The notes beneath the pieces are model-generated. The model worked only from the letters and a program-made list of their open reading frames with translations. It did no database searches and was not told the origin of the DNA. Shown here piece by piece: positions 55,707 to 64,000 of a stretch of 64,000 nucleotides of DNA. A program made the position numbers and the translations under genes. Source of the stretch: Pedobacter ghigonis (GTDB lineage Bacteria; Bacteroidota; Bacteroidia; Sphingobacteriales; Sphingobacteriaceae); the NCBI RefSeq assembly GCF_903166585.1, contig NZ_CAESCM010000004.1:186001-250000 (forward strand), in the 5' to 3' direction. Numbering within the stretch: the first letter of the stretch is position 1; every line of letters starts with the position of its first letter.

Positions 55707-57467
55707 CTAATACCCCTTATTCTGCACAAAATCCTTACTCACATCCAGCGTAGTTTGCGGGATCGGAAATATCCTGCGGATAGGTTGCGAAACCGGCTTG
55801 GCACTAAAAGCCTGCTCGTATTTACCAAACCTGATCATTTGCGGACGGCGATACATTTCCCAATAGGTTTCGAAAGCAATTTCTTTGTAAAGCTTCGCTT
55901 CATCCAAAGTGCTAATCGCTACGCCGGGAGCGTTGTTATGATAAGCTTCACGAGTTCTCGAAGTGCGTAATAAATTAATATCAGCCATGGCCAAAGCCAT
56001 TTGCCCCTTGCGGAAATAGGCTTCGGCCCTTAAAGTGTACATTACCCCTAAACGGAAAAGCGGGATATCTACGTTGCTAGCGCCATTTCCATCGCCCGGA
56101 TCGTATTCAAACTTAAACACCCTGGCACCACGGTTAATCTGGTTTTGTGCAAATACAGCCTGTGCAGGGTTATCGAAGTTTAATTCGCGCGTAAAGTTCA
56201 TTTTGGTGGTGGTACTTTTCTCCATTACCAGTTCCGATACTTTAATCCGGCCATCTGAAGTCATTTCGTAAGCGCCTGTTGAAGTTAATTTCGGTCCGTA
56301 TTGCTGTCCAATCATGATACCGCGGTTAAAGTGAAACCACAATTGCGTGGTGCTTCCGGTTATAAAATCAGTTGCAGGTACACTTCCCGGGGCATCGTTG
56401 GTAAACCAGGTACCATCGTTGTACTGGTATTTTCTCGAAAAACGCGGATCGTCGTGATTGCCATCCCAGGTATCGTAGAACTCAGGCGTAATACAGGCCG
56501 CATTAGTACCTCGCGTTCCCGGCGAGGGGCGTTGGTTACGCTCTACACACACGTAAGCAAAAGAATTTGAGCCGTTACGGATCTTATCTATTTTTTGGGT
56601 AACCACCCAGATCAACTCTGATCCGCCCTCATTTTTAATGGCAAAGTTGTCGAAGTAATTGCTGTTAAGGCGAAATTTCGGCGAACCGATCAATAACGAA
56701 GTGTAATAAATTACCCGGTCCATATCGGTTTCGTTACTGTTTACCGATTTTTCGTTAAAGTTAAAAGAAGCCGCATAACGGTCTTTGTAAACTGCGCGGT
56801 TCAGGTACATATTGGCCAGTAAACCATAAGCAGCCTCTTTGGTAAAACGGCCATTGTGAGTATTTTGAGTGCCTAATGTAGCCAGGTTAGGCACCAGCCC
56901 TTCTACTTCGGTAATCAGCTCATCAATAGCAGTAGCGGCCTGCTTAATCTGCAAAGGCGCACGGTCGTTCATCGGATCGCGGAAAGGCGCCTGCCCAAAA
57001 AGATCTAAGGTGGTATAGGTGTAGTAAGCCAATAATCCCTTAGCTTCGGCCAGGTAGAGTGCTTTTTGTGGATCACTGCTGTTGCTCACCTCGCGTATAG
57101 CCGTTAACGAACGGGTAATGCCATTGGTTAGCATGTTCCAGTTATCGGTAACAATGGCATTATCGGCCGCCCAGGTAAATTCGTGCATCGAGCGCCATTT
57201 ACCGCCATCGCCCCAGTCGCTGCCCCGTGTAGGCAAAACAGCTTCATCTGTTGTATATTCCTGAAGGGCGAAAACCGCCCCGTGATCTACAAAGGTACCT
57301 TTACCCAACCTATCGTAAGCCGCAGCCAATGCTCCTGCCGGACTGGATGCGTTTTCGCCCAGCACCTCATCAATTACAACCTCATCCAGTTTGGTGCAGC
57401 CAAATAAGGTTAAGGCTACCGTAAATAACAGGATCTGTTTGGCTTTTAAAAATGTATTTAATTTCAT
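55707..57467 (-). CDS. SusD/RagB-family lipoprotein (second SusCD pair)
   Basis: The 586-residue lipoprotein has a lipobox LFGC (Cys about 23) and SusD blocks such as SPAGALAAAYDRL and AEAKGLLAYYTYTTLDLFGQAPFRD. The C-terminal RAEAYFRKGQMALAMADINLLRTSR and FETYWEMYRRPQMIRFGKYE are also family-typical. It captures a ligand for the SusC protein encoded upstream, 11 bp away. No glycoside hydrolase is next to it, so the ligand is unknown. A strong terminator follows. Confidence 0.93.
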   Translation of the reverse strand: MKLNTFLKAKQILLFTVALTLFGCTKLDEVVIDEVLGENASSPAGALAAAYDRLGKGTFVDHGAVFALQEYTTDEAVLPTRGSDWGDGGKWRSMHEFTWAADNAIVTDNWNMLTNGITRSLTAIREVSNSSDPQKALYLAEAKGLLAYYTYTTLDLFGQAPFRDPMNDRAPLQIKQAATAIDELITEVEGLVPNLATLGTQNTHNGRFTKEAAYGLLANMYLNRAVYKDRYAASFNFNEKSVNSNETDMDRVIYYTSLLIGSPKFRLNSNYFDNFAIKNEGGSELIWVVTQKIDKIRNGSNSFAYVCVERNQRPSPGTRGTNAACITPEFYDTWDGNHDDPRFSRKYQYNDGTWFTNDAPGSVPATDFITGSTTQLWFHFNRGIMIGQQYGPKLTSTGAYEMTSDGRIKVSELVMEKSTTTKMNFTRELNFDNPAQAVFAQNQINRGARVFKFEYDPGDGNGASNVDIPLFRLGVMYTLRAEAYFRKGQMALAMADINLLRTSRTREAYHNNAPGVAISTLDEAKLYKEIAFETYWEMYRRPQMIRFGKYEQAFSAKPVSQPIRRIFPIPQTTLDVSKDFVQNKGY

Positions 57468-57478
57468 GGTGATAATAA

Positions 57479-60400
57479 TTATAGTTTTAGGGTCAAACCG
57501 AATAAGAAAGTACGGGCAGGAGGGTAGGCCGTGTAATCGATACCCTGCGACTGGTTACCCTCAATCGCTTTCGGACTGTTAATTAACGGATCGTAGCCAC
57601 TGTACTTAGTAATGGTGTACAGGTTTTGTCCGGTGATGTACACACCTATTCCCTGTAGCCATTTTAAGGCCGGCACTTTAAAATTATAGGCCAGGCGGGC
57701 AGAGTTTAAACGGATAAAGTCTGATTTCTCCAGATATAAGGTAGACAGCAATGGTGCATTGGCCGGGTTAGCGCCCGATTCGAAGTACTTTTGCGAAACA
57801 TTACGATCAGAAGCCAGGTTATTAATATTCAAGGCATTCAGCCCGGTATTATTTAACAGGTAGCCACCAGTTTGCCCGATAATAGAGAAAGAGAAATCGA
57901 TGTTGTGGTAGCTCATCTGGCTGTTAAAGCCATAAGTAAACTTAGGCAAAGCACTTTCGATGATAATTTTCTTGCCGAAAATATCTTTACCGTCTTTATC
58001 AAAACCCAGGTGCTCTAACAGGTAAAAAGAGCCTGCAGCATAACCACTCCGGTAAATATTGGCATTTACACCCGATTGGCCCGGCCCTGAAATACCACCA
58101 CTCAGAATTTCAGAAACCGGCAAACCCTGAATCTTGTTATCCAGCGTAGCGGCATTGGCATCTACATTTAAACTGAAGTTCTTGGTATTGATCAATCTTG
58201 ATCCCAACATCACCTCAACACCCTTATTTACGATTTTACCATCAATGTTTACCCAAACTTTACTTGTTGGGCTTAACACCTGCGATGGGATATACAAAAT
58301 GGCATCGGTAGTGGTTTTGTTAAAATAATCAACCGTACCGTAAATCTTACCTTTCAGCAATTCGAAATCAAGCCCTACGTTAAACTGCGATACCACTTCC
58401 CATTTCAGATCGGGGTTAGGGGTACGCGTAACCGATACACCATTAACCAGGGCCAGGTCGCTGTTCAGGTAGTAACCATCTGGTGCCGATAAAGCATAGC
58501 TGGCTTTGGTAATTTTATTCTGCACCTCCTGGTTACCGGTTTGGCCCCAGCTTACCCGCATTTTCAGATCATTAACCAAAATGCTGTTTTGCAGGAAGCT
58601 TTCTTTCGCAATATTCCAGCCCAGGGCAAATGAAGGGAAGTAACCGTATTTGTTGTTGGCGCCGAAACGCGTAGAACCATCGGCACGTACCGAAGCGGTT
58701 AAGAGATATTTGTTATCATAAGCATAATTAACCCTTGAAAAGAAAGACTGCAATTCGTTTTCCTGCGCAAAGCCATTAACCGTGGTGGGTTTACCCGAAA
58801 AGCCCGGATTATCTTCAGGCAGTACGCCCTGACCTTTAGCTGCAATACCATCAATGGTGTAGCCGTTTCCGTTACGCTCGAATTTCTGATACGAAAATCC
58901 GGCCAGTGCTTCGATTTTATGCTTATCGATTAACAGATTATAGTTTAAGTAATGCTCTAATAAACTGCTCTTCGAGTTCAGGTTGTATTTGACATAGCGC
59001 CCGTTCGGCGTAATATCTGTCAGGTTAGGAAAAATGGTGGTGTTTCTGTTGGCCACCGAGCGGTCTATCCCGAGATTGAGCTTATACTCCAGTCCTTTTA
59101 CAATCCTGAAGGCCACATCCAGATTACCCAAAACCCTTAGCGTTCGGGTATTGTCGCGGTAAATATCAAGCAGGTAAGCCGGATTGTAGTGTGCATTCAT
59201 GTTAAAGTTGGTGTACTTGCCGTTGTTATCGTAAAGCGGCCAGGTAGGGTTGGCCATTAGCGTATGGATAACCAGCTGACCATTTGAACCGCCATCATCG
59301 CTGGTAGGCACGCCCTTATCGCGCGTTTCGCTGGCGGTAAGGTTAATGCCAACTTTCAGCCGCTGATCGTCTAAAAACGACTCAGAAGCATTAATCCTTG
59401 CCGCATTTCTTCTAAACTCACTGTTCTGGATAATCCCTTCCTGATCTAACTGCGATGCCGAAACGTAGTAATTACCCGTGTTGGTTGCTTTCGAAAAAGA
59501 CAAGGAATTGTTGCGCACTTTAGCCTGACGGTAAATTACATCCTGCCAGTCGGTATTGCCTCCATGATCGTAGGCTTTATCTTTTATAGCTGCGCGGTAT
59601 TCGTCGGCCGTAAGCAGGTCGAGTTTTTTTGCCACATTCGATATGCCCAGATAAGAATCCAAAGCAAAGGTACCTTCGCCTTTTTTGCCTTTTTTAGTGG
59701 TTACAATTACCACCCCATTCGAGCCACGGGCTCCGTAAATGGCTGCTGCAGAAGCATCTTTCAATACCGAAATCGATTCGATATCGCTGGTATTTAAAAA
59801 GTTGAGCGGATTCTTAGCTCTCGATCCGCCAAGGCCAACATTCTGCCCGCCCGGACTTACATCATCGTTGGTTAAAGGCACTCCGTCAACCACAAATAAA
59901 GGCGTACTTCCGCTACGGATAGAACCAACACCACGAATGGTAACATCGACACCGCCACCGGGCTCTCCACTGCTGTTTACCACCCGTACACCGGCAATTT
60001 TACCCTGAAGCAGGTTATCGGCCGAGATAATGGCCCCTTGCCTGAAACTCTTTTCATCCAGCTGAGTAACCGCTCCAGTAACATCTTTTTTGGTTTGCTT
60101 TCCGTAACCCACTACCATTACCTGATCGAGGGTAGAAGCATCGGGCTCGAGCTGGATGGTTAAGGTATTTCCGGTAATGGTTACTATTTTGTTTTTATAA
60201 CCCACAAAAGATACTTCGAGTGTTTTGGCTTTTAACACATTAATTTCAAATGCGCCTTCGCCATTAGTTACTACGGCATTTTTGGAGTCAGATTCGCGAA
60301 CGGTAGCCCCCGCAACCGGCAGCCCGTTTTCATCCAGTACTTTGCCCTTTATCTTCTGCGCTGCAACTGTTTTGTGCTGAACGGTCTTGTTTTTTTCAGC

Positions 60401-60727
60401 CTTGCTGATGAGTACAACCTTATCCATAATGCTGTAGCGAAAATCTGCTTCACGGGCCAGTTCATCCAGAATGGTTTTTAATGGCCTGGTATAAGAAACC
60501 GCATAAGCCTTTTTATCGGCCATAATGGCTTCACTGTAGCTAAATTTATAACTCGTTTGCTTGCTCAGCTGCGAAAAAATATCGACCAGGGTTTGGCTGG
60601 ACAGCCTGTGTGATTTGGTAAAATGTTTGTTAGTAAACGCCCCCGATTGCCCTATCTGGACAAACAGGAAAAGGATAACCAGAAAACATATTTTTTTTAG
60701 GTTAAAAAAAGTATATTTAAAATGCAT
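57479..60727 (-). CDS. SusC/RagA TonB-linked protein with STN domain (FecIR-linked)
   Basis: The 1082-residue protein has a signal (about 1-30), then a secretin/TonB short N-terminal (STN) domain (about 40-112, LVDIFSQLSKQTSYKFSYSE). A carboxypeptidase-regulatory-like domain (about 122-200, GLPVAGATVRESDS) and a plug with SGEPGGGVDVTIRGVGS and GARGSNGVVIVTTKKG follow. The barrel ends with a leucine. An STN domain signals ligand occupancy to FecR, so this gene is the sensor of the adjacent FecI-FecR pair. SusD follows. Confidence 0.95.
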   Translation of the reverse strand: MHFKYTFFNLKKICFLVILFLFVQIGQSGAFTNKHFTKSHRLSSQTLVDIFSQLSKQTSYKFSYSEAIMADKKAYAVSYTRPLKTILDELAREADFRYSIMDKVVLISKAEKNKTVQHKTVAAQKIKGKVLDENGLPVAGATVRESDSKNAVVTNGEGAFEINVLKAKTLEVSFVGYKNKIVTITGNTLTIQLEPDASTLDQVMVVGYGKQTKKDVTGAVTQLDEKSFRQGAIISADNLLQGKIAGVRVVNSSGEPGGGVDVTIRGVGSIRSGSTPLFVVDGVPLTNDDVSPGGQNVGLGGSRAKNPLNFLNTSDIESISVLKDASAAAIYGARGSNGVVIVTTKKGKKGEGTFALDSYLGISNVAKKLDLLTADEYRAAIKDKAYDHGGNTDWQDVIYRQAKVRNNSLSFSKATNTGNYYVSASQLDQEGIIQNSEFRRNAARINASESFLDDQRLKVGINLTASETRDKGVPTSDDGGSNGQLVIHTLMANPTWPLYDNNGKYTNFNMNAHYNPAYLLDIYRDNTRTLRVLGNLDVAFRIVKGLEYKLNLGIDRSVANRNTTIFPNLTDITPNGRYVKYNLNSKSSLLEHYLNYNLLIDKHKIEALAGFSYQKFERNGNGYTIDGIAAKGQGVLPEDNPGFSGKPTTVNGFAQENELQSFFSRVNYAYDNKYLLTASVRADGSTRFGANNKYGYFPSFALGWNIAKESFLQNSILVNDLKMRVSWGQTGNQEVQNKITKASYALSAPDGYYLNSDLALVNGVSVTRTPNPDLKWEVVSQFNVGLDFELLKGKIYGTVDYFNKTTTDAILYIPSQVLSPTSKVWVNIDGKIVNKGVEVMLGSRLINTKNFSLNVDANAATLDNKIQGLPVSEILSGGISGPGQSGVNANIYRSGYAAGSFYLLEHLGFDKDGKDIFGKKIIIESALPKFTYGFNSQMSYHNIDFSFSIIGQTGGYLLNNTGLNALNINNLASDRNVSQKYFESGANPANAPLLSTLYLEKSDFIRLNSARLAYNFKVPALKWLQGIGVYITGQNLYTITKYSGYDPLINSPKAIEGNQSQGIDYTAYPPARTFLFGLTLKL

Positions 60728-60789
60728 ATTTAAATTATTAAATGATTTAATATTTGATTAACCGCGGTTGTTACAGCAACCGTGGTTTC

Positions 60790-61716
60790 TTATTTACTTA
60801 CCGTTATTATATTTCCATGCTGTACTAATTTTAAGTGTGTGATGTATTTAATTTGATCAAGAATATTTTGCACCGGTAGCGCTGTATTGAGGTAAAGGGT
60901 TATCCGCGTATCCCGGATGGCCTGGTCGCTTGCTTTAAAGTCGATACCATAATTGTAATTTAAGCAGGTAAATACCTGCTCCAGGCTCACATTATTCAGT
61001 TCGAGATCTTTCTGGTACCAGTTGTACATAAAAGCATGGCTTACCTTCGCCTTGCTAAGTCCCGTGGCAGGTGTAAACACAGCACTTTCGTTCGGTTTTA
61101 GAAAAGCTACCTGCTTGACCGAAGCTACTTTTACCCGTCCCGTAACTACGGTTACGCTGGTTTTATCGGTACCGAGCCCTATGTGAAAGGAAGTGCCCAA
61201 TACTTTGGTAGTAATTGCCCCCGAGCTGATGATAAAGGGATGTTTATGGTCTTTAGCCACCTTAAAAAAAGCATTTCCCTTTAATAAGGTTACTGCCCTT
61301 ACGTTATGGCCAAAATGTTGCGGATACTGGAAACTGGAATGGGCGGCCAGGTATACCATACTGCCATCAACCAGTTTTACCGAGTCGATATTACCTGCAG
61401 TGGTAAGGGTAATGGCTTTAGGGTTAATTTTAGCATTTAGCAATATGCCCGCGCCTACGGTTAGCGCAACCAGGGCAGCCGCAGCATATTTGATATAGCT
61501 CGTCCACGATTTGGCAAAGTGGGCCTGCTTTTTTATCTGCGTATAAATTTGTGCCGAAACAGCGGCTTTTTTACCCATCTGCTCGCCATCCCATTCGGCA
61601 TGCTGGTATTCATCACTAAAGAAACTTTCCAGCAGCCTACTTTCGGCTTCGGTAATGGTTCCCTTTTCTTCTTTTTCTACCAGGTGCTCCAGGTAATGCA
61701 TTTCTTTTTTGCTCAT
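60790..61716 (-). CDS. FecR-family anti-sigma factor
   Basis: The 308-residue protein has a cytosolic N-terminus (1-70), a membrane helix (about 72-92) and a periplasmic FecR domain (about 100-205, ITLTTAGNIDSVKLVDGSMV, NAFFKVAKD). The end is a DUF4974 domain (LELNNVSLEQVFTCLNYNYG), which meets the STN domain of SusC. It controls the sigma factor 60 bp upstream on the same strand. Confidence 0.93.
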   Translation of the reverse strand: MSKKEMHYLEHLVEKEEKGTITEAESRLLESFFSDEYQHAEWDGEQMGKKAAVSAQIYTQIKKQAHFAKSWTSYIKYAAAALVALTVGAGILLNAKINPKAITLTTAGNIDSVKLVDGSMVYLAAHSSFQYPQHFGHNVRAVTLLKGNAFFKVAKDHKHPFIISSGAITTKVLGTSFHIGLGTDKTSVTVVTGRVKVASVKQVAFLKPNESAVFTPATGLSKAKVSHAFMYNWYQKDLELNNVSLEQVFTCLNYNYGIDFKASDQAIRDTRITLYLNTALPVQNILDQIKYITHLKLVQHGNIITVSK

Positions 61717-61776
61717 AGTACTTGTATTCGGGTATAAGTACCAAAGGGGGCAAAAAAGTACTATGGCAGGCTGTTA

Positions 61777-62325
61777 CTAAATCGTTAAGTTATGGTTAAG
61801 CAATATTAACACGTAAATCCCGAAGGGAATAATCAGTCCGGAGGTTTCGTTGCTGTGAAACCTTAACTGCTTTAAAGCCGATGAAAGCTGATTTTTAACG
61901 GTTTGTTTAGAGAGGTTAAGCGTTCTGGCAATCTCGTCGATATCCATCTCCTTTATTTTGTTCATCACCAGAATCTCTTTTCTTTTTTCGGGCAGGCGTT
62001 CCAGCAAAGCATAAAGCTGATCCGTCAGTTCTGCCTCGAGTGTACCTACATTATCGATCAGGTAACTTTCAAAGTTATCTTCCATAATGGTGGTATCGAG
62101 CTTTTTCCTTCGGTATTCTTTTAAAACCTGGTTTTTAGCCGCCCTGAACAGGTAATTTTCTATCGAAAGAATGTTTACTTCGGTACGGCGTTCCCATAGG
62201 TCGGTAAAAATATCCTGCACAAAATTCTGCGAAAGATATTCATCCCTGGTCATCCGAAAACAGAATGCATACAGTTTCTCCCAATGGCGGATATAGATGT
62301 ATTCAAATTCTTTCAGGCAGATCAT
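61777..62325 (-). CDS. FecI-type ECF sigma factor with hydrophobic C-terminal tail
   Basis: The 182-residue protein has region 2 at about 10-75 (WEKLYAFCFRMTRDEYLSQ, ENYLFRAAKNQVLKEYRRKK) and region 4 at about 110-158 (LPEKRKEILVMNKIKEMDI, TLNLSKQTVKNQLSSALKQL). The last 22 residues are very hydrophobic (LIIPFGIYVLILL), perhaps a membrane anchor or FecR contact. Seen in other Bacteroidota FecI-like factors. It drives the susCD genes downstream. Confidence 0.92.
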   Translation of the reverse strand: MICLKEFEYIYIRHWEKLYAFCFRMTRDEYLSQNFVQDIFTDLWERRTEVNILSIENYLFRAAKNQVLKEYRRKKLDTTIMEDNFESYLIDNVGTLEAELTDQLYALLERLPEKRKEILVMNKIKEMDIDEIARTLNLSKQTVKNQLSSALKQLRFHSNETSGLIIPFGIYVLILLNHNLTI

Positions 62326-62700
62326 AGAGATGATTAATTTTTACACCTAAGAAATGAAAAAGATGTAGCCTGAATTTTACTTGAAGGTTATGTTTTAATT
62401 AAATTTTGGTATTTCGCCTGCAGGTTAGGCAAGGTAACGCCAGCCCTGACTGTATTTTTTTTACGGCTAAACCGAAAAACAAATGGCCAAAGAGGCTTTT
62501 GAACTAAATAGGCGATTTTCAGTCGATTATACCCAATTTTCTACCTTTTCTTTAAGGATTTTCATCTTTTTTTTAAGCAGAATATAGCAGCTTTGATTTA
62601 ACCAAACCCATATCCTTCCCGGCTTCGGGGAAGATATGAAAACGTTATAGGCAGGCTGTCCCCAAAAGCAGGCTTATACAACAAATTAACCAAAACGATT
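62326..62700. other. divergent control region of the two SusC systems
   Basis: A hairpin ATATC-CTTCCC / GGGAAG-ATAT (62610-62637, ten base pairs with one bulge) is present. No T run follows. The rest is A/T-rich with no gene I can support. Confidence 0.5.
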
Positions 62701-62704
62701 AATT

Positions 62705-62902
62705 ATGAAAAAACCACTACTTCACAAGCAAGGCTTTCTGAAGGTTTACCAGGCTCCGATCCCAATTGCTTTCGGCTGTTTGTTACCTGAGGTACAGTTG
62801 CCCATGCAACCTTACCACCAAACGTATGCAACAGTACTGCTATGCAGTGATGCCAAAATCCTAATGTTTCCAGTTCAAGGCCAAAATTTACAACCGAATT
62901 AA
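62705..62902 (+). CDS. uncertain small ORF (65 residues)
   Basis: The ATG follows an A/T-rich TTAATT leader like real starts nearby. The product has no signal or known motif. It starts KKPLLHKQGFLKVYQAP and ends in a Gln-rich tail. It lies upstream of the partial SusC gene, so it may be a leader peptide or only chance. Confidence 0.3.
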   Translation: MKKPLLHKQGFLKVYQAPIPIAFGCLLPEVQLPMQPYHQTYATVLLCSDAKILMFPVQGQNLQPN

Positions 62903-63008
62903 GCAAGCCCCCAAATTTTAAAGATAAAACAGTTAAACAGTTTACCCGGCGCATAACGCACCATGAAGAGCCGCTTTAAGCGCTTTTCATGCTGCTGTTC
63001 ATGTAATA

Positions 63009-63022
63009 GCCACAATTGTGGC
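63009..63022. promoter_or_regulatory. perfect palindrome GCCACAATTGTGGC, possible operator
   Basis: A 14-base perfect palindrome about 86 bp upstream of the SusC-like start at 63108. Its position suggests a protein-binding site. No regulator is identified. Confidence 0.45.
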
Positions 63023-63107
63023 CCGGGAATTTATTTGCCCTGCCGAAAGGTGTGGATGGATCTGTATTGCTGTTTTTAAACAGACAAGCCAACAAACATG
63101 ATATAAA

Positions 63108-64000
63108 ATGAACAAAAAAAATCAAGCATTGGATTCATATCCAAACCCGCTTCAACCGGTATGTTTATTTAAGAACATCCCCAAAAAGATGGGTTTATTT
63201 TTAGTGCTGTCTACCATGATTAACTGTGCCGTTAACCTTAAATCGTACGGAAATAGCGCAGCTAACCTGGCAGGCAACTGCTTTCAGGATACCACCAAAA
63301 AAGCAAAGCAGCCGGTTGCTATCGATTCGGTGGTACTGGTAAGCTATGTATCCAAAAGAAATGCAGATACCGTTAAACTCAATCAGGTAAGCAATTATCC
63401 TTTTATCTCCCTGCAACAAGCCTTAAAAAGTAATACCAAGGGCTTATACGTGCAGGAAATTACCGGCGAACCAGGCAGTGCCAGCCAATCGATGTTGTTG
63501 CGAGGCTTAAACCGCCCTTTACTTTCTAAAGCCAATGTTGCAGAATCGCAGCCTGCTGTTTTTATTAACGGTATTCCTTTAATCAGCGATAATCCCTTCG
63601 TTTATAATGTACAGGAGTACGATTTTTCGCCTATAGGACCGGCTACCAACCTGTTATCGGCCATCGATCTCGATAACATTCAATCCATAAACGTAATCAG
63701 CAACCTGGCGGCCGTTGCTATTTATGGCCCGCGTGCCGCTAATGGTGCCATCTTAATTACCACCAAAAATGCACACCAGGGTAACCGCGAAATTTCGGTT
63801 AACAGCTATTTCGGTTTTGCCAGTAAAAACAAAGTAACCACTACAAATGGCCGCGACGAAAGCCTCTTCCGCAACATTTTTTACAATAAATATGCTACGG
63901 CCGAAGATTTCGACAAATACCCGGCTTACCTGGCCGATGCCACCAACGAAAACTATTACGGCCGCTCTGACTGGACCGACCTGTACTACAAAAATGCAGC
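63108..64000 (+). CDS. SusC-like TonB-linked protein, 3' end outside the window
   Basis: The frame is open from ATG 63108 (or ATG 63189) to the window edge, 297 codons. A hydrophobic stretch (MGLFLVLSTMINCAVNL, about 28-44) may be the signal. The plug domain is clear: SASQSMLLRGLNRPLLS, QPAVFINGIPLISDN, IYGPRAANGAILITTKN. The N-terminal carboxypeptidase-regulatory/CnaB domain usual in SusC proteins is absent: only about 75 variable residues precede the plug. It is divergent from the FecI-FecR cassette. A SusD gene may follow past the edge. Confidence 0.8.
   Translation, partial: MNKKNQALDSYPNPLQPVCLFKNIPKKMGLFLVLSTMINCAVNLKSYGNSAANLAGNCFQDTTKKAKQPVAIDSVVLVSYVSKRNADTVKLNQVSNYPFISLQQALKSNTKGLYVQEITGEPGSASQSMLLRGLNRPLLSKANVAESQPAVFINGIPLISDNPFVYNVQEYDFSPIGPATNLLSAIDLDNIQSINVISNLAAVAIYGPRAANGAILITTKNAHQGNREISVNSYFGFASKNKVTTTNGRDESLFRNIFYNKYATAEDFDKYPAYLADATNENYYGRSDWTDLYYKNA

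Noticed and set aside
62703..62954. 83-codon minus-strand ORF over the control region
   Set aside because: Overlaps the small plus-strand ORF; no recognisable features.

Overview
The window reads as chromosomal DNA of a Bacteroidota bacterium, most likely of the Sphingobacteriaceae (Pedobacter-like). The evidence is two SusC/SusD outer-membrane pairs, a FecI/FecR sigma/anti-sigma cassette, many S41 peptidases and lipoproteins, A/T-rich gene starts mostly without Shine-Dalgarno sequences, and several promoters resembling the Bacteroidetes TTTG/TAnnTTTG type. Genus is an inference from gene content. I see no rRNA, tRNA, insertion sequence, prophage or CRISPR array.

Layout. 1-14.3 kb is housekeeping and mixed genes: a TonB-dependent receptor, an M49-like metallopeptidase, a peptidoglycan amidase, glnS, a B12-binding mutase subunit with an enoyl-CoA hydratase, a decayed NtrC-type response regulator, a small envelope-protein cluster (AI-2E transporter, YtxH, holin-like, unknown) and aspS. 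14.7-17.3 kb holds an ECF sigma factor, a probable membrane anti-sigma and an exported protein built of short Q/E-Y-G repeats. 17.5-24.4 kb is mixed: an S41 peptidase, a TlpA-like thioredoxin, a Pr6Pr membrane protein, bestrophin, an MHS-type transporter with a small partner, and an RlmI-like methyltransferase.

24.5-34.4 kb is a pectin-type polysaccharide utilisation locus. A LacI-type regulator is divergent from susC, susD, a beta-helix surface lipoprotein, a CE8 pectin methylesterase and a CE12 rhamnogalacturonan acetylesterase. A LacI-type palindrome lies before susC. The locus has de-esterifying enzymes but no lyase or glycoside hydrolase in the window. 34.4-48.6 kb is mixed: an unknown protein, a tandem intergenic repeat, rhomboid protease, M14 carboxypeptidase, peptidase T, aldose epimerase, DoxX, a large S41 peptidase, a candidate small RNA, a VOC protein, a Crp-type regulator, a DUF1349 protein and a leucine-rich-repeat/protein-kinase fusion.

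48.8-55.3 kb is a TPP-riboswitch-controlled thiamine operon (thiS, thiC, a ThiE paralogue, thiE, thiG, thiH, thiF-rhodanese). It makes the thiazole and pyrimidine halves and joins them, but thiD is not in it. 55.7-62.3 kb is a minus-strand FecI-FecR-SusC(STN)-SusD cassette. After about 780 bp with hairpins and a palindrome, a second, unusual SusC-like gene starts on the plus strand and runs off the right edge.

Read-alone observations most worth following are the candidate sRNA at 44.94-45.01 kb, the LRR-kinase fusion, the Y-G repeat protein next to its sigma/anti-sigma pair, the SusC-like gene without the usual N-terminal domain, and the response-regulator pseudogene whose AAA+ domain has been lost.
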